Source: Anoplopoma fimbria (Eukaryota > Chordata > Actinopteri > Perciformes > Anoplopomatidae). Taken from it: a stretch of 64,000 nt of DNA. Each line of letters opens with the position of its first letter. The stretch's first letter is position 1. The notes beneath the pieces are model-generated. The model was given only the letters and a program-made list of their open reading frames with translations. It searched no databases and had not been told where the DNA came from. Where the stretch lies: positions 29,913,676-29,977,675 of the forward strand of contig NC_072450.1 of assembly GCF_027596085.1 (NCBI RefSeq). The letters are read 5' to 3'. Made by a program: the position numbers and the translations under genes. This document shows, one piece after another, positions 29,055 through 39,330 of this stretch.

Positions 29055-29447
29055 TCTGTAAGGCCTCTCCTAAAAATGCCACACCTGCTTGTTCTGCTGT
29101 TCAGGTATATAATGAATTGTGAGACTTGCGGGGGAGTAGTGTGGAATGAATGGTAACACATACCAACACGGTGACAAAGATCAGGTAGTTGAACTAAGTG
29201 TGTTTCTGTGCGTGCGTGTGTCTGCCACACACAACAATGAACCGAGGACTTACAAAGTAATCATTGAATGCCGCTCACACCCACATCCGCGTCTAAGCTA
29301 TTTCTGAAAGTTTAAACAAGCTACTGGTCCACTTAGACCTGATGCCCTAAGCAGGTAGTGTCGTCCTAAACCAGGCACTCGTCTAACCATCTGTCAGCAT
29401 ATCACTGAGAACAGTTACACTTTTGTAACATATCAAAAAAGTAATTC
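29055..29447. other. Anonymous DNA
   Basis: No gene recognised. TG-rich but without long repeats. Confidence 0.4.
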
Positions 29448-29720
29448 TAGCGCCTCTGTGAGGCTGTGCTTAAACACAGTGAGCTTAATGCTAATGTCAA
29501 CATCTTAACATGGTGACAATGACAATGGTAACATGCCGATGCTAAGCAGGTATGTTCACTGTAGTCACCATCTTCCTTTTAGTATGTAAGCATGCTTACA
29601 TTTGCCAATAAGCAGTTAACACAAAGTCCAACTGAGGCTGATGGGAATGCAATTGGTTTGATTTGGTCATTATCAAAAGTATTGGACAAATGAATGTCAT
29701 GAATGTCTTTAAAATACATT
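29448..29720. mobile_element. Interspersed fish repeat, degraded
   Basis: Strings such as GCCTCTGTGAGGCTGTGCTT, AGCTTAATGCTAATGTCAAC and AACTGAGGCTGATGGGAATG match, in that order, a fish repeat that I know from its repeated GCTAAC-type words. It carries no frame and no visible TIR. Confidence 0.5.
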
Positions 29721-30540
29721 TCATCACAATCCCAAACAACAACAAACACAAGAAAAATGCTTTTTGCCAGTTACAGCATACCAAATGTATTTTCACGATA
29801 TCAATGTGGTTGTAGTGTCAACCAAACACTTCTCCTTCTTCTTGTTCAACGCAAGCGAGGACACCTTTATGAAGTAAGCACCAAGTTTAACATGTTTATT
29901 CCATCTAGACTGCTTTTTTCTTTTTTTTTCAAATCCATGTTCTTGTTGTGTTGTTTTTTTGTATCAGTTGTTATCAGAATCTGCACTTTCCCCCCGGGTC
30001 CTTAAAGATACTGAATATTGGCATCAATTCCAAGTTATTAAGAAAATTGTAACAGCTATTACCATCAGTACGAACAAGACGTTTTATAAAAACAAAGCAA
30101 ATCAAATGGATCGGAGACAAATAATAATTTTCAGCTCAGTAATTCACTTACACACATCTGTTTAGTTCTGTGACGGTGGTCAAACAGTATGATTAGAAAC
30201 AGAATCAGCCACTGTAGCTTGAGACAAAAGGAGCTCCTCTACAGTTCATGAAAAATATGAAAGGCTAAATAAATTGTAAGACTTCACATAACTAGATTGC
30301 CATCCTCTGATAGGTGTGGAATAATTGGTTTGGAAAGTTTGGTTTGTATGTGTGTTTGTGTATGTATTTGTGTGTGAGTGTGTGTGGGGCCAGTACAAAC
30401 AAAAGTTCTGAATGGCCTGGCTTTCTCCCTCCAAATAAAAGACAGCGAGCGAGCAAAGGAGGGATGAATAGGAGAAAGAAAAGTAAGAGAGGAGGCTGTG
30501 TGCTGCTCCGGCATGCAGCCTGTGAATTACCACAGCAGAT

Positions 30541-30541
<1 letters not shown>
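29721..30541. other. Anonymous DNA
   Basis: No gene. 30400-30535 is a more GC-rich, repeat-free segment that precedes the TG tract. Confidence 0.4.

Positions 30542-30635
<94 letters not shown>
30542..30635. repeat. (TG)n microsatellite, about 47 units
   Basis: Perfect TG tract of 94 bases on the plus strand. Overlapping long frames are Cys-Val or Thr-His artefacts. Confidence 0.98.
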
Positions 30636-30638
<3 letters not shown>

Positions 30639-30744
30639 AAACACAAAGGGCCCAGGAAGTGGTGGATGAGTGGCGTGCAGAGGCGCGAGCCACAAGACCT
30701 CTTGTCAATCACGACCCTTTACTGCCTGTCTGTCTGACGGGTTG

Positions 30745-31720
30745 GACACACTGTCTGCTGCCGTCACTCTAAGGCTTCAACTGCCTGTCTCACTGCCTGC
30801 AGTCTCTAATACAGACACTGCATGTCCCACTGTTGTCAGTCGCTAATACAGATCTACACTGCCCGTCTCACTGCCATCTGTCGCTAAAAAAGATCTACAC
30901 TGCCTGTCTCACTGCCATCAGTCTCTAATACAGATCTACACTGCCTGTCTCACTGCCATCAGTCTCTAATACAGTTCTACACTGCCTGTCTCACTGCCAT
31001 CAGTCTCTAATACAGTTCTACACTGCCTGTCTCACTGCCATCAGTCTCTAATACAGTTCTACACTGCCTGTCTCACTGCCATCAGTCTCTAATACAGTTC
31101 TACACTGCCTGTCTCACTGCCATCAGTCTCTAATACAGTTCTACACTGCCTGTCTCACTGCCATCAGTCTCTAATACAGTTCTACACTGCCGGTCTCATT
31201 GGCATCAGTCGCTAAAATAGATCTAAACTGCCCGTCTCACTGCCATCAGTTGGTAATACAGATCTACACTGCCTGTCTCACTGCCATCAGTTGGTAATAC
31301 AGATCTACACTGCCGGTCTCACTGCCATCACTCACTTATACAAATTTTTTACTGCCTGTCTCACTGCCATCAGTCGCTAATACAGAACTACACTGCCTGT
31401 CTCACTGCCATCAGTCGCTAATACAGAACTACACTGCCTGTCTCACTGCCATCAGTCACTAATACAGAACTACACTGCCTGTCTCACTGACACCACTCAC
31501 TTATACAAATCTACACTGCCTGCCTCACTGCCATCATTCAATAATAGAAATATGCACTGCGTTTCTCACTATCATCAGTCACTAATACAGACCTTCATTA
31601 CCTGTCTCACTGCCATCAATCATTAAAACAGATTTATGTTACCTGTCTCACTGCCATCAATCATTAATACAGTTTTTTATGGCCTGTCTCACTGCCATCA
31701 GTCACTTATATGCAGACCTA
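30745..31720. repeat. 41-bp minisatellite, about 23 units
   Basis: The unit contains CTGCCTGTCTCACTGCCATC followed by AGTCTCTAATACAG. Repeats start at 30961 and 31002, giving a period of 41 bases. The central units (about 30961-31185) are almost identical, and a second identical set (about 31367-31480) bears a CGCTAATACAGAACTAC variant, while the outer units are diverged. The units abut without unique spacers, which excludes a CRISPR array. No open frame. Confidence 0.95.
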
Positions 31721-31989
31721 CACCTACACTCAAACATAAACACACACACATACCCTTACACCTAGTGTAAATAGTAACTGTAAATGGCGTTATAGTGCAC
31801 TAGTGCTTGGTCACTTTCACTGGCATGTCTGGTGTATCCTGGCTCTCTCCAGTTGTATTCATTTATGGAACTGCCAAAAGTCCCAACCCCCCTCAAAACA
31901 ATCATTGCCATGATCCTTTCCACCAGATTAGAAAAAACACTTACCCAAGTTAGTCTTGGCATACAATAGCCATGTCCATTTCTCCATGG
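31721..31989. other. Anonymous DNA
   Basis: No gene or recognised repeat between the minisatellite and the L2 3' end. Confidence 0.4.
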
Positions 31990-32410
31990 TTCAATTCAAT
32001 TCAAATTTATTTTGTATAGCAAAAAATCACAAATTACAAATTTGCCTCAGAGGGCTTTACAATCTGTACACATGCGACATCCTCTGTCCTGGAACCCTCA
32101 CATCGGCACAGGAAAAACTCCCCTAAAAAAACCCTTTAACAGGAAGAAACCTATGGGAGAGCGACAGAGGAGGGATCCTTCCCAGGATGGACAGAAATGC
32201 AATAGATGTCATGTGTACAGAATGAACAGCATTACAGAGATACAACACATTTAATATATGACATAAATGATAAATATAATAAGAGTAGTAAGCAGCGTAA
32301 CAAAGGAAAAAATGACTACTGATAATAACAGCAACAATGACTATAGCAGAATTATAATAATGATATAGAGAATAGTAATAGTAATGTGACAAGTAATAAT
32401 AAAAATGGTA

Positions 32411-32760
32411 GTAGCAGTGGGTGTCAGCAGGGCCACAGCAGGAGGCACGACCACAGTCCAGGTACAGCCACGATTTATGGAAACCTGCGAAGCGAGAAAG
32501 CACAAAGACTCCAGGGTAGAAGCAAAGCCAATAAGCGTAATAGTACAGGCAATAATAATAGTAATGTGACTAATAATAATAGTGGTAGTAGCAGTGGGCG
32601 TCAGCAGGGCCACAGCAGGAGGCATGACCACGGTTCAGATATAACCATGAGTCATGGAAACCTGCGAGGTGAGAAAGCACAAGGACTCCGGGGAAGAAGC
32701 AAAGTCAGTATTGGGCATAAATAGGACATGAATACATAAAGATGGAGGGAAAGTTGAGAA
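32411..32760. repeat. 177-bp tandem repeats in L2 3' UTR (2 units)
   Basis: Two units start with GTAGCAGTGGG at 32411 and 32588, exactly 177 bases apart. It is one unit fewer than in copy A. The open frame at 32386-32724 simply reads across them. Confidence 0.85.
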
Positions 32761-32896
32761 GAGAGGAGCTCAGTGTATCTTAGGTAGTCCCCCGGCAGTC
32801 TAGGCCTATAGCAGCATATCTAGGGGCTGGACCAAGGCGAACCTGAGCCAGCCCTAACTATAAGCGCTATCAAAAAGAAAGATCTTAAGCCTACTC

Positions 32897-33245
32897 TTAA
32901 AAGTGGTGAGTGTGTCTGCCCCGGACTGAAACTGGAAGCTGGTTCCACAGAAGAGGAGGTTGATAACTGAAGGCTCCGGCTCCCATCCTACTTTTATATA
33001 CTCCAGGAAGCACAAGTAACCCTGCATTGAGAGAGCGCAACTCTCTAGTTGGGTAATATGGAACTATAAGTTCCTTAAGATAAGACGGTGCCTGGCCAGT
33101 TAGAGCTTTGTAGGTGAGGAAAATCATTTTAAATTCTATTCTTGATTTAACAGGGAGCCAGTACAGAGAAGCTAATACTGGAGTAATATGATCTCTTTTC
33201 TTAGTTTTTGTTAGAACACTCGCTGCAGCATTCTGGATCAACTGG
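32897..33245 (-). pseudogene. L2 LINE polymerase, C-terminal piece
   Basis: The frame reads QNAAASVLTKTKKRDHITPV, LYWLPV and PLLWNQLPVSVRG, as in copy A. Near the end it goes out of frame: a run of six C in copy A (27060-27065) is four C here, a 2-base deletion that replaces the normal tail by a short alternative end. The open frame extends upstream to 33313 but only the portion from about 33245 is L2. Confidence 0.85.
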
Positions 33246-33255
33246 AGAGATTTAA

Positions 33256-33806
33256 AACGGCTGATATAATGATTGACAGCCTTGAACAATGACAGAGAGG
33301 AAATTATGAGCAAGCATGTGTGAGAGAATTGAATGGTTGGATGAATGAAAAAATCATGCAGAACGACATCATGGGACCTTCAAGACTTTTTTCCTACTGG
33401 TGAAGTCAAGACTTATCTCTCTGCCTCTTACTACTCATGCCTTCGTTGGTTGGATAGGTTTAGGCATGAGGAGTGACATTAGTTAGGTTTAGGGTAAGGT
33501 ATCAGGGCAAGTCAACCAGAGGCAGAGTAAGGGAGGTCATGCACTACCTATAGATAAGGAAGAAAATATAGTACAGGGATGATATTTAGATGTAATTTTG
33601 CATGTTTAGCCATGTTTGCTTGCACTGAGAGTTTGTATTTCTGGAGCAGTAGGCCTTCAGAGCAATAGGAGTTTGATTTTGAATAATGGGCCTCCCGACC
33701 CTGAGAGATGCCACTTGGCGAGTCCCTTCTGGCTAGTGTATGTTAAAGCTGAGAGGTGTGGTGAAAGCAATTGGGAACATAAACTACCTCATGAGAGTCT
33801 GACTCA
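33256..33806. other. Anonymous DNA
   Basis: No gene. 33440-33500 has short TAGGTTTAGG strings of the type seen at 20.05 kb. Confidence 0.4.
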
Positions 33807-34317
33807 GGCCCTGTCTACAATACTTCATTTTCATTTTAAACCGGGGTTTTAAAACAAAAACAATCTCTGTCCATTTCAGCATTGTTTTCGAAATGATTTG
33901 TGTCCAGACTTGCTCCCCTGAAAACCAATATCACATGACTATTCACGTACACTGAGCAAGCAGGTGCCGGTGTTAACAGGAAGTACATTGGTTGCTTGGT
34001 TACATATACTACGATAGAGTATTACACTACTCTTTAATAAAAAAAAAAGGTTGGGCTTGATCCTTAAGAACTTCCTCTAATATCTTCCTCCATCAAACAG
34101 ACAAATTTCTTGGAAGGTTTTAGAGTTTTATTTTTCAAACTTAGTTGCACTGCAGGTCTTGCTCTATATCTCCCACACTATATCTCCCGACCTCGGGAGC
34201 ATTTTCAAACTCCCCCGTTTTTGGGGCCCTAAAACTCCGGTATAGTGTGGATGCTCAGTGCAAACGAAGCAAAACATATACGTTTTAAAATGAAAACGAA
34301 GTAGTGTAGACAGGGCC
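33807..34317. mobile_element. Non-autonomous DNA transposon, copy 3 (best)
   Basis: Left end GGCCCTGTCTACAATACTTC, right end GTAGTGTAGACAGGGCC: terminal inverted repeats extending into a TTCATTTTAAA/TTTAAAATGAA pair. TCA on both sides (33804-33806 and 34318-34320) is a probable 3-bp target duplication, as in PIF/Harbinger elements, although three bases can match by chance. Interior as in the copy at 11.4 kb. No coding capacity. Confidence 0.72.
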
Positions 34318-34365
34318 TCATAGGGAGAAAAGTCTCTCTGTGTAAAGGGGGAAGGTTTTGTTGGA

Positions 34366-34578
34366 CTAGGGTATCAAATACACATTCATTTGGTTCCTGT
34401 GTTCCATCTTGGTGGGGCCTCCAACCTCACACTTCATGGTGAACATAGGCATATTGGCATGGTTCTGGGCAAACACAAGATAGGGATCAAGCTCCCAGCT
34501 CTCCTGGATCCATTTCAAACACAAATCTTGATGGTTTCTCAGTAGCAACCGGTCACCAGGCCTGCTGAGCTGGGACAT
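34366..34578 (-). pseudogene. Ty3/gypsy integrase C-terminal fragment
   Basis: The minus frame of 70 codons begins in a PGDR(L)LLRN segment and continues to a WELDPYLVF, then a PMFTM and HRNQM series. This is the pattern of the domain at the C-terminus of Ty3/gypsy polyproteins (GDRVLLRN ... W...PY.V ... V...HRN). There is no core integrase, LTR or polypurine tract, and the preceding residues are not gypsy-like. The fragment sits between two DNA-transposon copies of one family. The assignment is from memory of motifs. Confidence 0.5.
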
Positions 34579-34604
34579 GTTTCCATCTGTTTAGCAGCTG
34601 CGAA

Positions 34605-35205
34605 CTTAGGCCAAACCCCGTTAAAATGAAAACAGGGTTTTAAAACAAAAACGATCTCAGAATTGAACTGCGCAACAGCTGCTAGCAAAGACAAAGAACT
34701 GCGAATCCCCTCCGGGTTGCCATGCATCACCTATGTTCCCCTGGGTCCTAAGTCCCTACATTCAAGGCTTCTTGTTGTCAATCAAGCATACCTTGAACAT
34801 CTATGTACAAACATTTGTAACAAATACCACATTATCCATGTTGAATTAACCTGGTGGTCGATCGGTAATCAAGGCTGTTGTTGTTGTTCTCTTCCGGAAA
34901 AGGGTCACGTGGTAAGGGGGTGACGAATCAGGAAAGGACACGTCGTAACTCCTAAGACCCAATCAAATAGCGAACGCGGGTGCCTAAGTCATCGTTTTCG
35001 GACTGATTCGTTTTCCGTCATCCACACTATCAGGAAACGCGGCGTTTTCAAACTTATCCGTCCTCCGGAGCGTTTTAGAACTCCTCCGTTTTCGTTGCCC
35101 TTAAACTCCGTATAGTGTGGACGCTCGGTACAAACGGTAAGCAAAAGATATTCAGATTCATTTCAAAACGGGTTAGTGTGGACATTCAGGTCTTAAAGTC
35201 TTTGC
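34605..35205. mobile_element. Non-autonomous DNA transposon, degenerate copy 4
   Basis: It has GTTAAAATGAAAACAGGG at its left and a TCGTTTTCGG...TAGTGTGGACGCTC region at its right, both related to the termini and subterminal parts of copies 1 and 3. The middle shares a GACGAATCAGGAAAGGACAC string with copy 2 in complement. The 86-codon open frame crossing it (34663-34923) has no motif. Confidence 0.5.
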
Positions 35206-35211
35206 CTTAAA

Positions 35212-35404
35212 GTCACCAACTCCGAAAAAACTGAAGTTGTTCTACTAGGCCCAGAAAACCTTCAAAATCAAATATCTAACGATATAGTTTCTCTAGATGG
35301 CATTGCTCTGGCATCCAGCACTACTGTAAAGAACCTCAGAGTTATCTTAACATTTCGAAAATCAGGCAAATCCTGTCTCAAAGCGATGCAGATAAACTAG
35401 TTCA
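35212..35404 (+). pseudogene. L2 LINE polymerase fragment
   Basis: The plus strand reads NSEKTEVVLLGPE-like and DIVSLDGIALASSTTVKNL, as in the L2 copy at 27.6-27.7 kb, then jumps to RKSGKSCLKAMQ in a shifted frame where copy A reads KIRQILSQSDAEK. An internal deletion of about 80 bases joins GTTATCTT to AACATTTCG. The orientation is opposite to all other L2 copies here. No 3' UTR. Confidence 0.8.
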
Positions 35405-37269
35405 ATATCCCTGTAGAGTTTAAGCACCAAAGATTTTTTGCTAAGACATGCATCATACCTTTATAATAAACAATGATCTTTTCTTCACATGGACAGTCCC
35501 CATTGTCTTTATCATTCACCAAGTCAACATAGGTGGAACTGCTGATCTTATAAAGTAACTTGCTTGAACTCAGTAAAAACTATAGTGTTGGTAACTATAC
35601 GATAACTAAAGTGTTGAAATCACGATGCTGACACCAACTTGAAATGTAATCACTTCAATGCATGCTTTGAGGCTAACAAAGCCAGCATACAGGTCCATGT
35701 AACAGAAGTGAGTGCCCTGGATAGAGAGGAGAGTGTGATCACAGTCTTAAAACAAAAATTCAGAGGAGCAAGACCAAGCGGCACAACCAATTGCCGAGCC
35801 TTTGTGCACTACGTGCAGGCTGTGATTGAGTAATTCTTTGGCGCACTCATCTTGCTCCAGCTTCACTACAGCGAGTATAAACTATGCTTTAACCTGCTAA
35901 CATTAAAGTTATCAACTACTCACTGTTGATTGATAGGACTGACCAGTAGAATAGCGGACTGACATTACCATTCTGCAATGCATCAATGCAGTTTACAGAA
36001 TTATTTTTCTTGTTCACAGCCGTAATCTTGTTATCTCTTCTTGTTAAAAAATCTTAAAACCTTTCTGGATCTGCATTTGAAAATAACTGTTCAATCTATT
36101 TATGAACATTTATATAATGGCCATTTTCTGTGTAATGATGAGTCTTGGCTTGTTGGTCCGGAAATACACAGTCTTAATCCAAAGAAGTTTTCTTTTATGG
36201 TTTAATCTGAGAGCCATGGTTTAATAGACATTCTTCAATTGCTCCCTCAGCTCCTCGTGTGATTTCTCTACTCACCTTTCAATAACTATCATATCACACA
36301 TATCACATTTTATTACCGTGCACTGCTTGAAGCAGTAGGTTTTTACAGTTACGTGGCCTTGTTGGATGGCATATTTCTTCATCATCACTATCTCTCAGTG
36401 TGATATTTTTACTATGGTTTGGAAACCTCCATAATAATGTTCTTTGATTTCACAATATACAAGAGCTTATAGTCATCAAGATAATGTCAATTTTCATATC
36501 ATGCTTTTCTTACAGTCAATGTCTCAATCCATCAACAGTTTGTCTCTCAGTGTGCCTCTCACAGTTGGTGGATACCATATGGCCTTCTTGTGTGGCAAAC
36601 CCTCCTACAAAACAGCTTGCCAAGTTGCCTCCAACAAAGCTGGTGGGCAGATTAGCAAAACAATTTAGTGAACTCTGTTAGACAAACAGTTGATGCACAA
36701 TGTTAGTGTGTGACATAGCTGGTAGTTTAGACCAGTGGCTTCCAATAATGTGCCACCAGGCTTCACAGGATTGAAGGCTTTCATTCCAACCAAAGTCATC
36801 TAATCACAAGTGAGTCATCAGAGAATGCTTCATCTACGGTTTCTAACAGAAAAGAAAAAATGAAGCAGTAGTTGGTGAGCCTTCAAATAGACTCTGTTTA
36901 GCGAAGCCATGTCAAACACCCTCTGCGTATTCTGGCCCAGCACAGTGGAGAATTATTTATCCACTACTACCTGTCAATTTTGGCGAGATAACTTTGTTTA
37001 TTTGTATTAAAAATGAATCACAATTAAATGAATAGGGGTTGTTACAGCTCAGCTACCAGCACGTGTGGATACAGTAGCAGCAGGTAAGTGTTCATCATAA
37101 AAGCTGATGCTTTCATTTTCCAACATCCTTGCAGGGTCTGATGTGTCATTATAACAATATAACTCCATTTTGTGCATCTGTGTCTAAATATACCTTATTT
37201 TCTATCATCACATCACATATCACAGCAGTTTTTGTGGGGACAATTGTGTGTCAACTAAAACCTTCTGCA
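35405..37269. other. Anonymous DNA
   Basis: No gene recognised. From about 36726 to 36830 a sequence with CAGGATTGAAGGCTTTCATT resembles a dispersed fish repeat, but I see no copy elsewhere in the window. Confidence 0.35.
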
Positions 37270-37440
37270 CATAGAGCAACAAGCAACAATATACCCTGGT
37301 TTACAGACAAATTCAGACAGCTTCGTCAGGCTGAGGACGAGGCCTACATAAGTGGGGACGGACTCCTGTACACCCAGGCCTGAAAAAACACTGACAAACA
37401 AGATCAGTGTAATGAACGTGCAACATTATGGTGAGGACTG
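37270..37440 (+). pseudogene. CR1/Rex1-like LINE linker fragment
   Basis: The plus strand reads NNIPWFTDKFRQLRQAEDEAY followed after a frame change by TLTNKI. This is the PWFT...LRQLRQ..EEAY segment that lies between the endonuclease and reverse transcriptase of CR1/Rex1-type LINEs. A stop (TGA at 37381) and a frameshift kill it. Confidence 0.6.
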
Positions 37441-38196
37441 TGGGAGAATACCAGCTACATGAAACCATGCATTGTGGCCATTTTCTTTCTTTATTGTAAG
37501 ATCAGGTGACAATTACTTTTTTACCCAACTAAGCCCTCTCTTCTACATTTCCTCGCATACAAACTTTATGCAAGCAAATGATAACTTGCAAGACACACTT
37601 CTCTTTTTGTCTTTGTGCAAACCCCAAGGTCAAAAACGAAATCATCAGTTGCTGGTCCCCGCACTAAGGCCAGAAGTTTTGATACTGACACATGTGCTTT
37701 CCTTCAGCTCTGAAGAGTTTGTCATGCCTGCAGTAGCCATGATGTTCTTTGCTGTTGTCACTGAGTAGGCCTCCAACATCTCTCTTGAACTTGCAAAAAT
37801 GTCTTCCACATCAAGTGAGGTTTTGATGGTCTCTACCACTTGTAGGTGTGCTGCTTCGCATAGCTTCAAATGCTTCATTATGGTGGCAGCGAGTTAGAAT
37901 GGGATTGAAGAAACGCCAAACACCACCGAGGTCATTCTTGGAGCACGCAGCTTCTCGGTCTTCTTTTTAGTTGGTGGGCCTGTAAGTCACAGAAAACTTA
38001 CAGCATCCCAATTGTTGTACCAGTGATTTCTGCAGAAACGCATACTTGATGTCAGCAAAAGTATTTGAAGAGCTCACATCTTCATCTCATAATATGGTCC
38101 TTGCAATCCCTTGTGAATTAAATGTCCATCTCCATGTACTTTCAGTAAGTTGTTGTGTACGTTGTGCTTTTGTATCTCTATCTGCGCCATCAGCCA
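37441..38196. other. Anonymous DNA
   Basis: A 77-codon minus-strand frame (37645-37878) looks protein-like in composition but matches no family I know. Possibly part of a decayed transposon. Confidence 0.3.
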
Positions 38197-38340
38197 TATC
38201 GATGGTGAATGGTGAATGGTAAATGGACTTCCGACCACTCAAAACACTTTAACACTACATGTCATTCCCCCATCCACAACCATTTATACACGGATGGCAG
38301 GGGATACCATGCATGGATTCACCCAACTGGCTGTTACCCC
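38197..38340. mobile_element. Fish LINE/SINE 3' tail remnant
   Basis: The run GGTGAATGGTAAATGGACTT, CCGACCACTCAAAACACTTT and ACACTACATGTCATTC follows a family that is common in fish, with 'gcgctttaca'-type core degraded here. Short and truncated. Confidence 0.5.
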
Positions 38341-38470
38341 TTTCCTCCACTCCCAAAGCATTATTGGAAATGTAGTCCTTTTAATACAATCTCAGGTATT
38401 TGGCCTTCATTGATTATTTATTATTATTATTTTTATGAATTTCTATGTATTTTCTTCTCTCTTATTGACC

Positions 38471-38543
<73 letters not shown>
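38471..38543. repeat. (ATT)n microsatellite, about 24 units
   Basis: An uninterrupted TAT/ATT tract of 73 bases. Open frames overlapping it read poly-Leu and are artefacts. Confidence 0.97.
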
Positions 38544-38998
38544 GTCTTGTCTGTTTTTTTTCCATACTTGTTTTTGTTTCATCCTTCTTATCCATAGTAT
38601 AAAATACTATGTTGTGTTATGGCTTTTTTTCTATCTTTCATTTATATTGTATGATTAAATTAGTATTTATCTTGGACAACAAAGTACAAAAATTGATTTA
38701 AATGGTCCACAAATAATAAGTAAAAAATAAACTAAACTAAACAAAAATAACATTGCACACAAGTGTGTCTCTGTATTCACATAACTACCATACGTGTGTT
38801 GCTAGTCATGTTGCTGGTTTCATGGGTGCAGGATGCATGCATCATACAGCTGTCTCCTCTACATACTTACTGTACCCCACAGATATGTCACAAACAACAA
38901 TGGACACTGCACTTAGCCATTATCCTACGCACATCATACACTTAATATCTTCATTCTGCTGCTTTCTTAAAATTTAAGGTTTGTGATATTTGGACCAA
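38544..38998. other. Anonymous DNA
   Basis: No gene or recognised repeat. Confidence 0.4.
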
Positions 38999-39330
38999 GC
39001 AAGCAGTGTTATCTTATTGAGTTATGAGCCATGTCAGGATGCAGCCGCATACAGAGATAAATTAAATAGATTACATAACCTGGGGCCCTGGCCCGCCTTT
39101 GTTGATCAGATTTCCATAATTTTTGCATTATTTTCATAGTATTTGCATCCTGACATAGAGCTGGCCTCGGCTGTATGGTACAATTATGCAGGGGAAAGCC
39201 CAGTGGCTGTTCCTTATTACACAACCAGGAATCAACAACAGCAGCTGGCTAAGAGGCCTCCAGCTACAGGGGCGGTAACCATACCAGGGAGGTTTTCCAC
39301 CAGGCAGCTGAAATGAAATACGAACAGCTG
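38999..39330. promoter_or_regulatory. Candidate conserved non-coding element
   Basis: A repeat-free segment of mixed composition with an AATTAAATAGATTA homeodomain-like site, TTGTTGATCAG, and a TATTTGCAT octamer-like site within about 100 bases, then CAGCAGCTGGC and CAGCTG E-boxes. It resembles vertebrate enhancer sequence in texture. Function and conservation are not tested. Confidence 0.22.

Larger units (their letters stand above)
31990..33255 (-). mobile_element. L2-type LINE copy B, 5'-truncated
   Basis: Same layout as copy A on the minus strand: GAATT-rich 3' end, conserved 3' UTR, two 177-bp units (about 32411 and 32588), and the last part of the polymerase. It is cut at about 33255, inside the segment that precedes QNAAA, so it is shorter than copy A. 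It is not a tandem duplicate, because both end points and repeat numbers differ. Confidence 0.9.

Noticed and set aside
30745..31720. Possible CRISPR array
   Set aside because: Units of 41 bases abut without unique spacers, edges decay gradually, and the genome is eukaryotic. It is a minisatellite.
38209..38658. 149-codon frame with poly-Leu
   Set aside because: Leu run comes from the ATT tract. No signal peptide or domain pattern.
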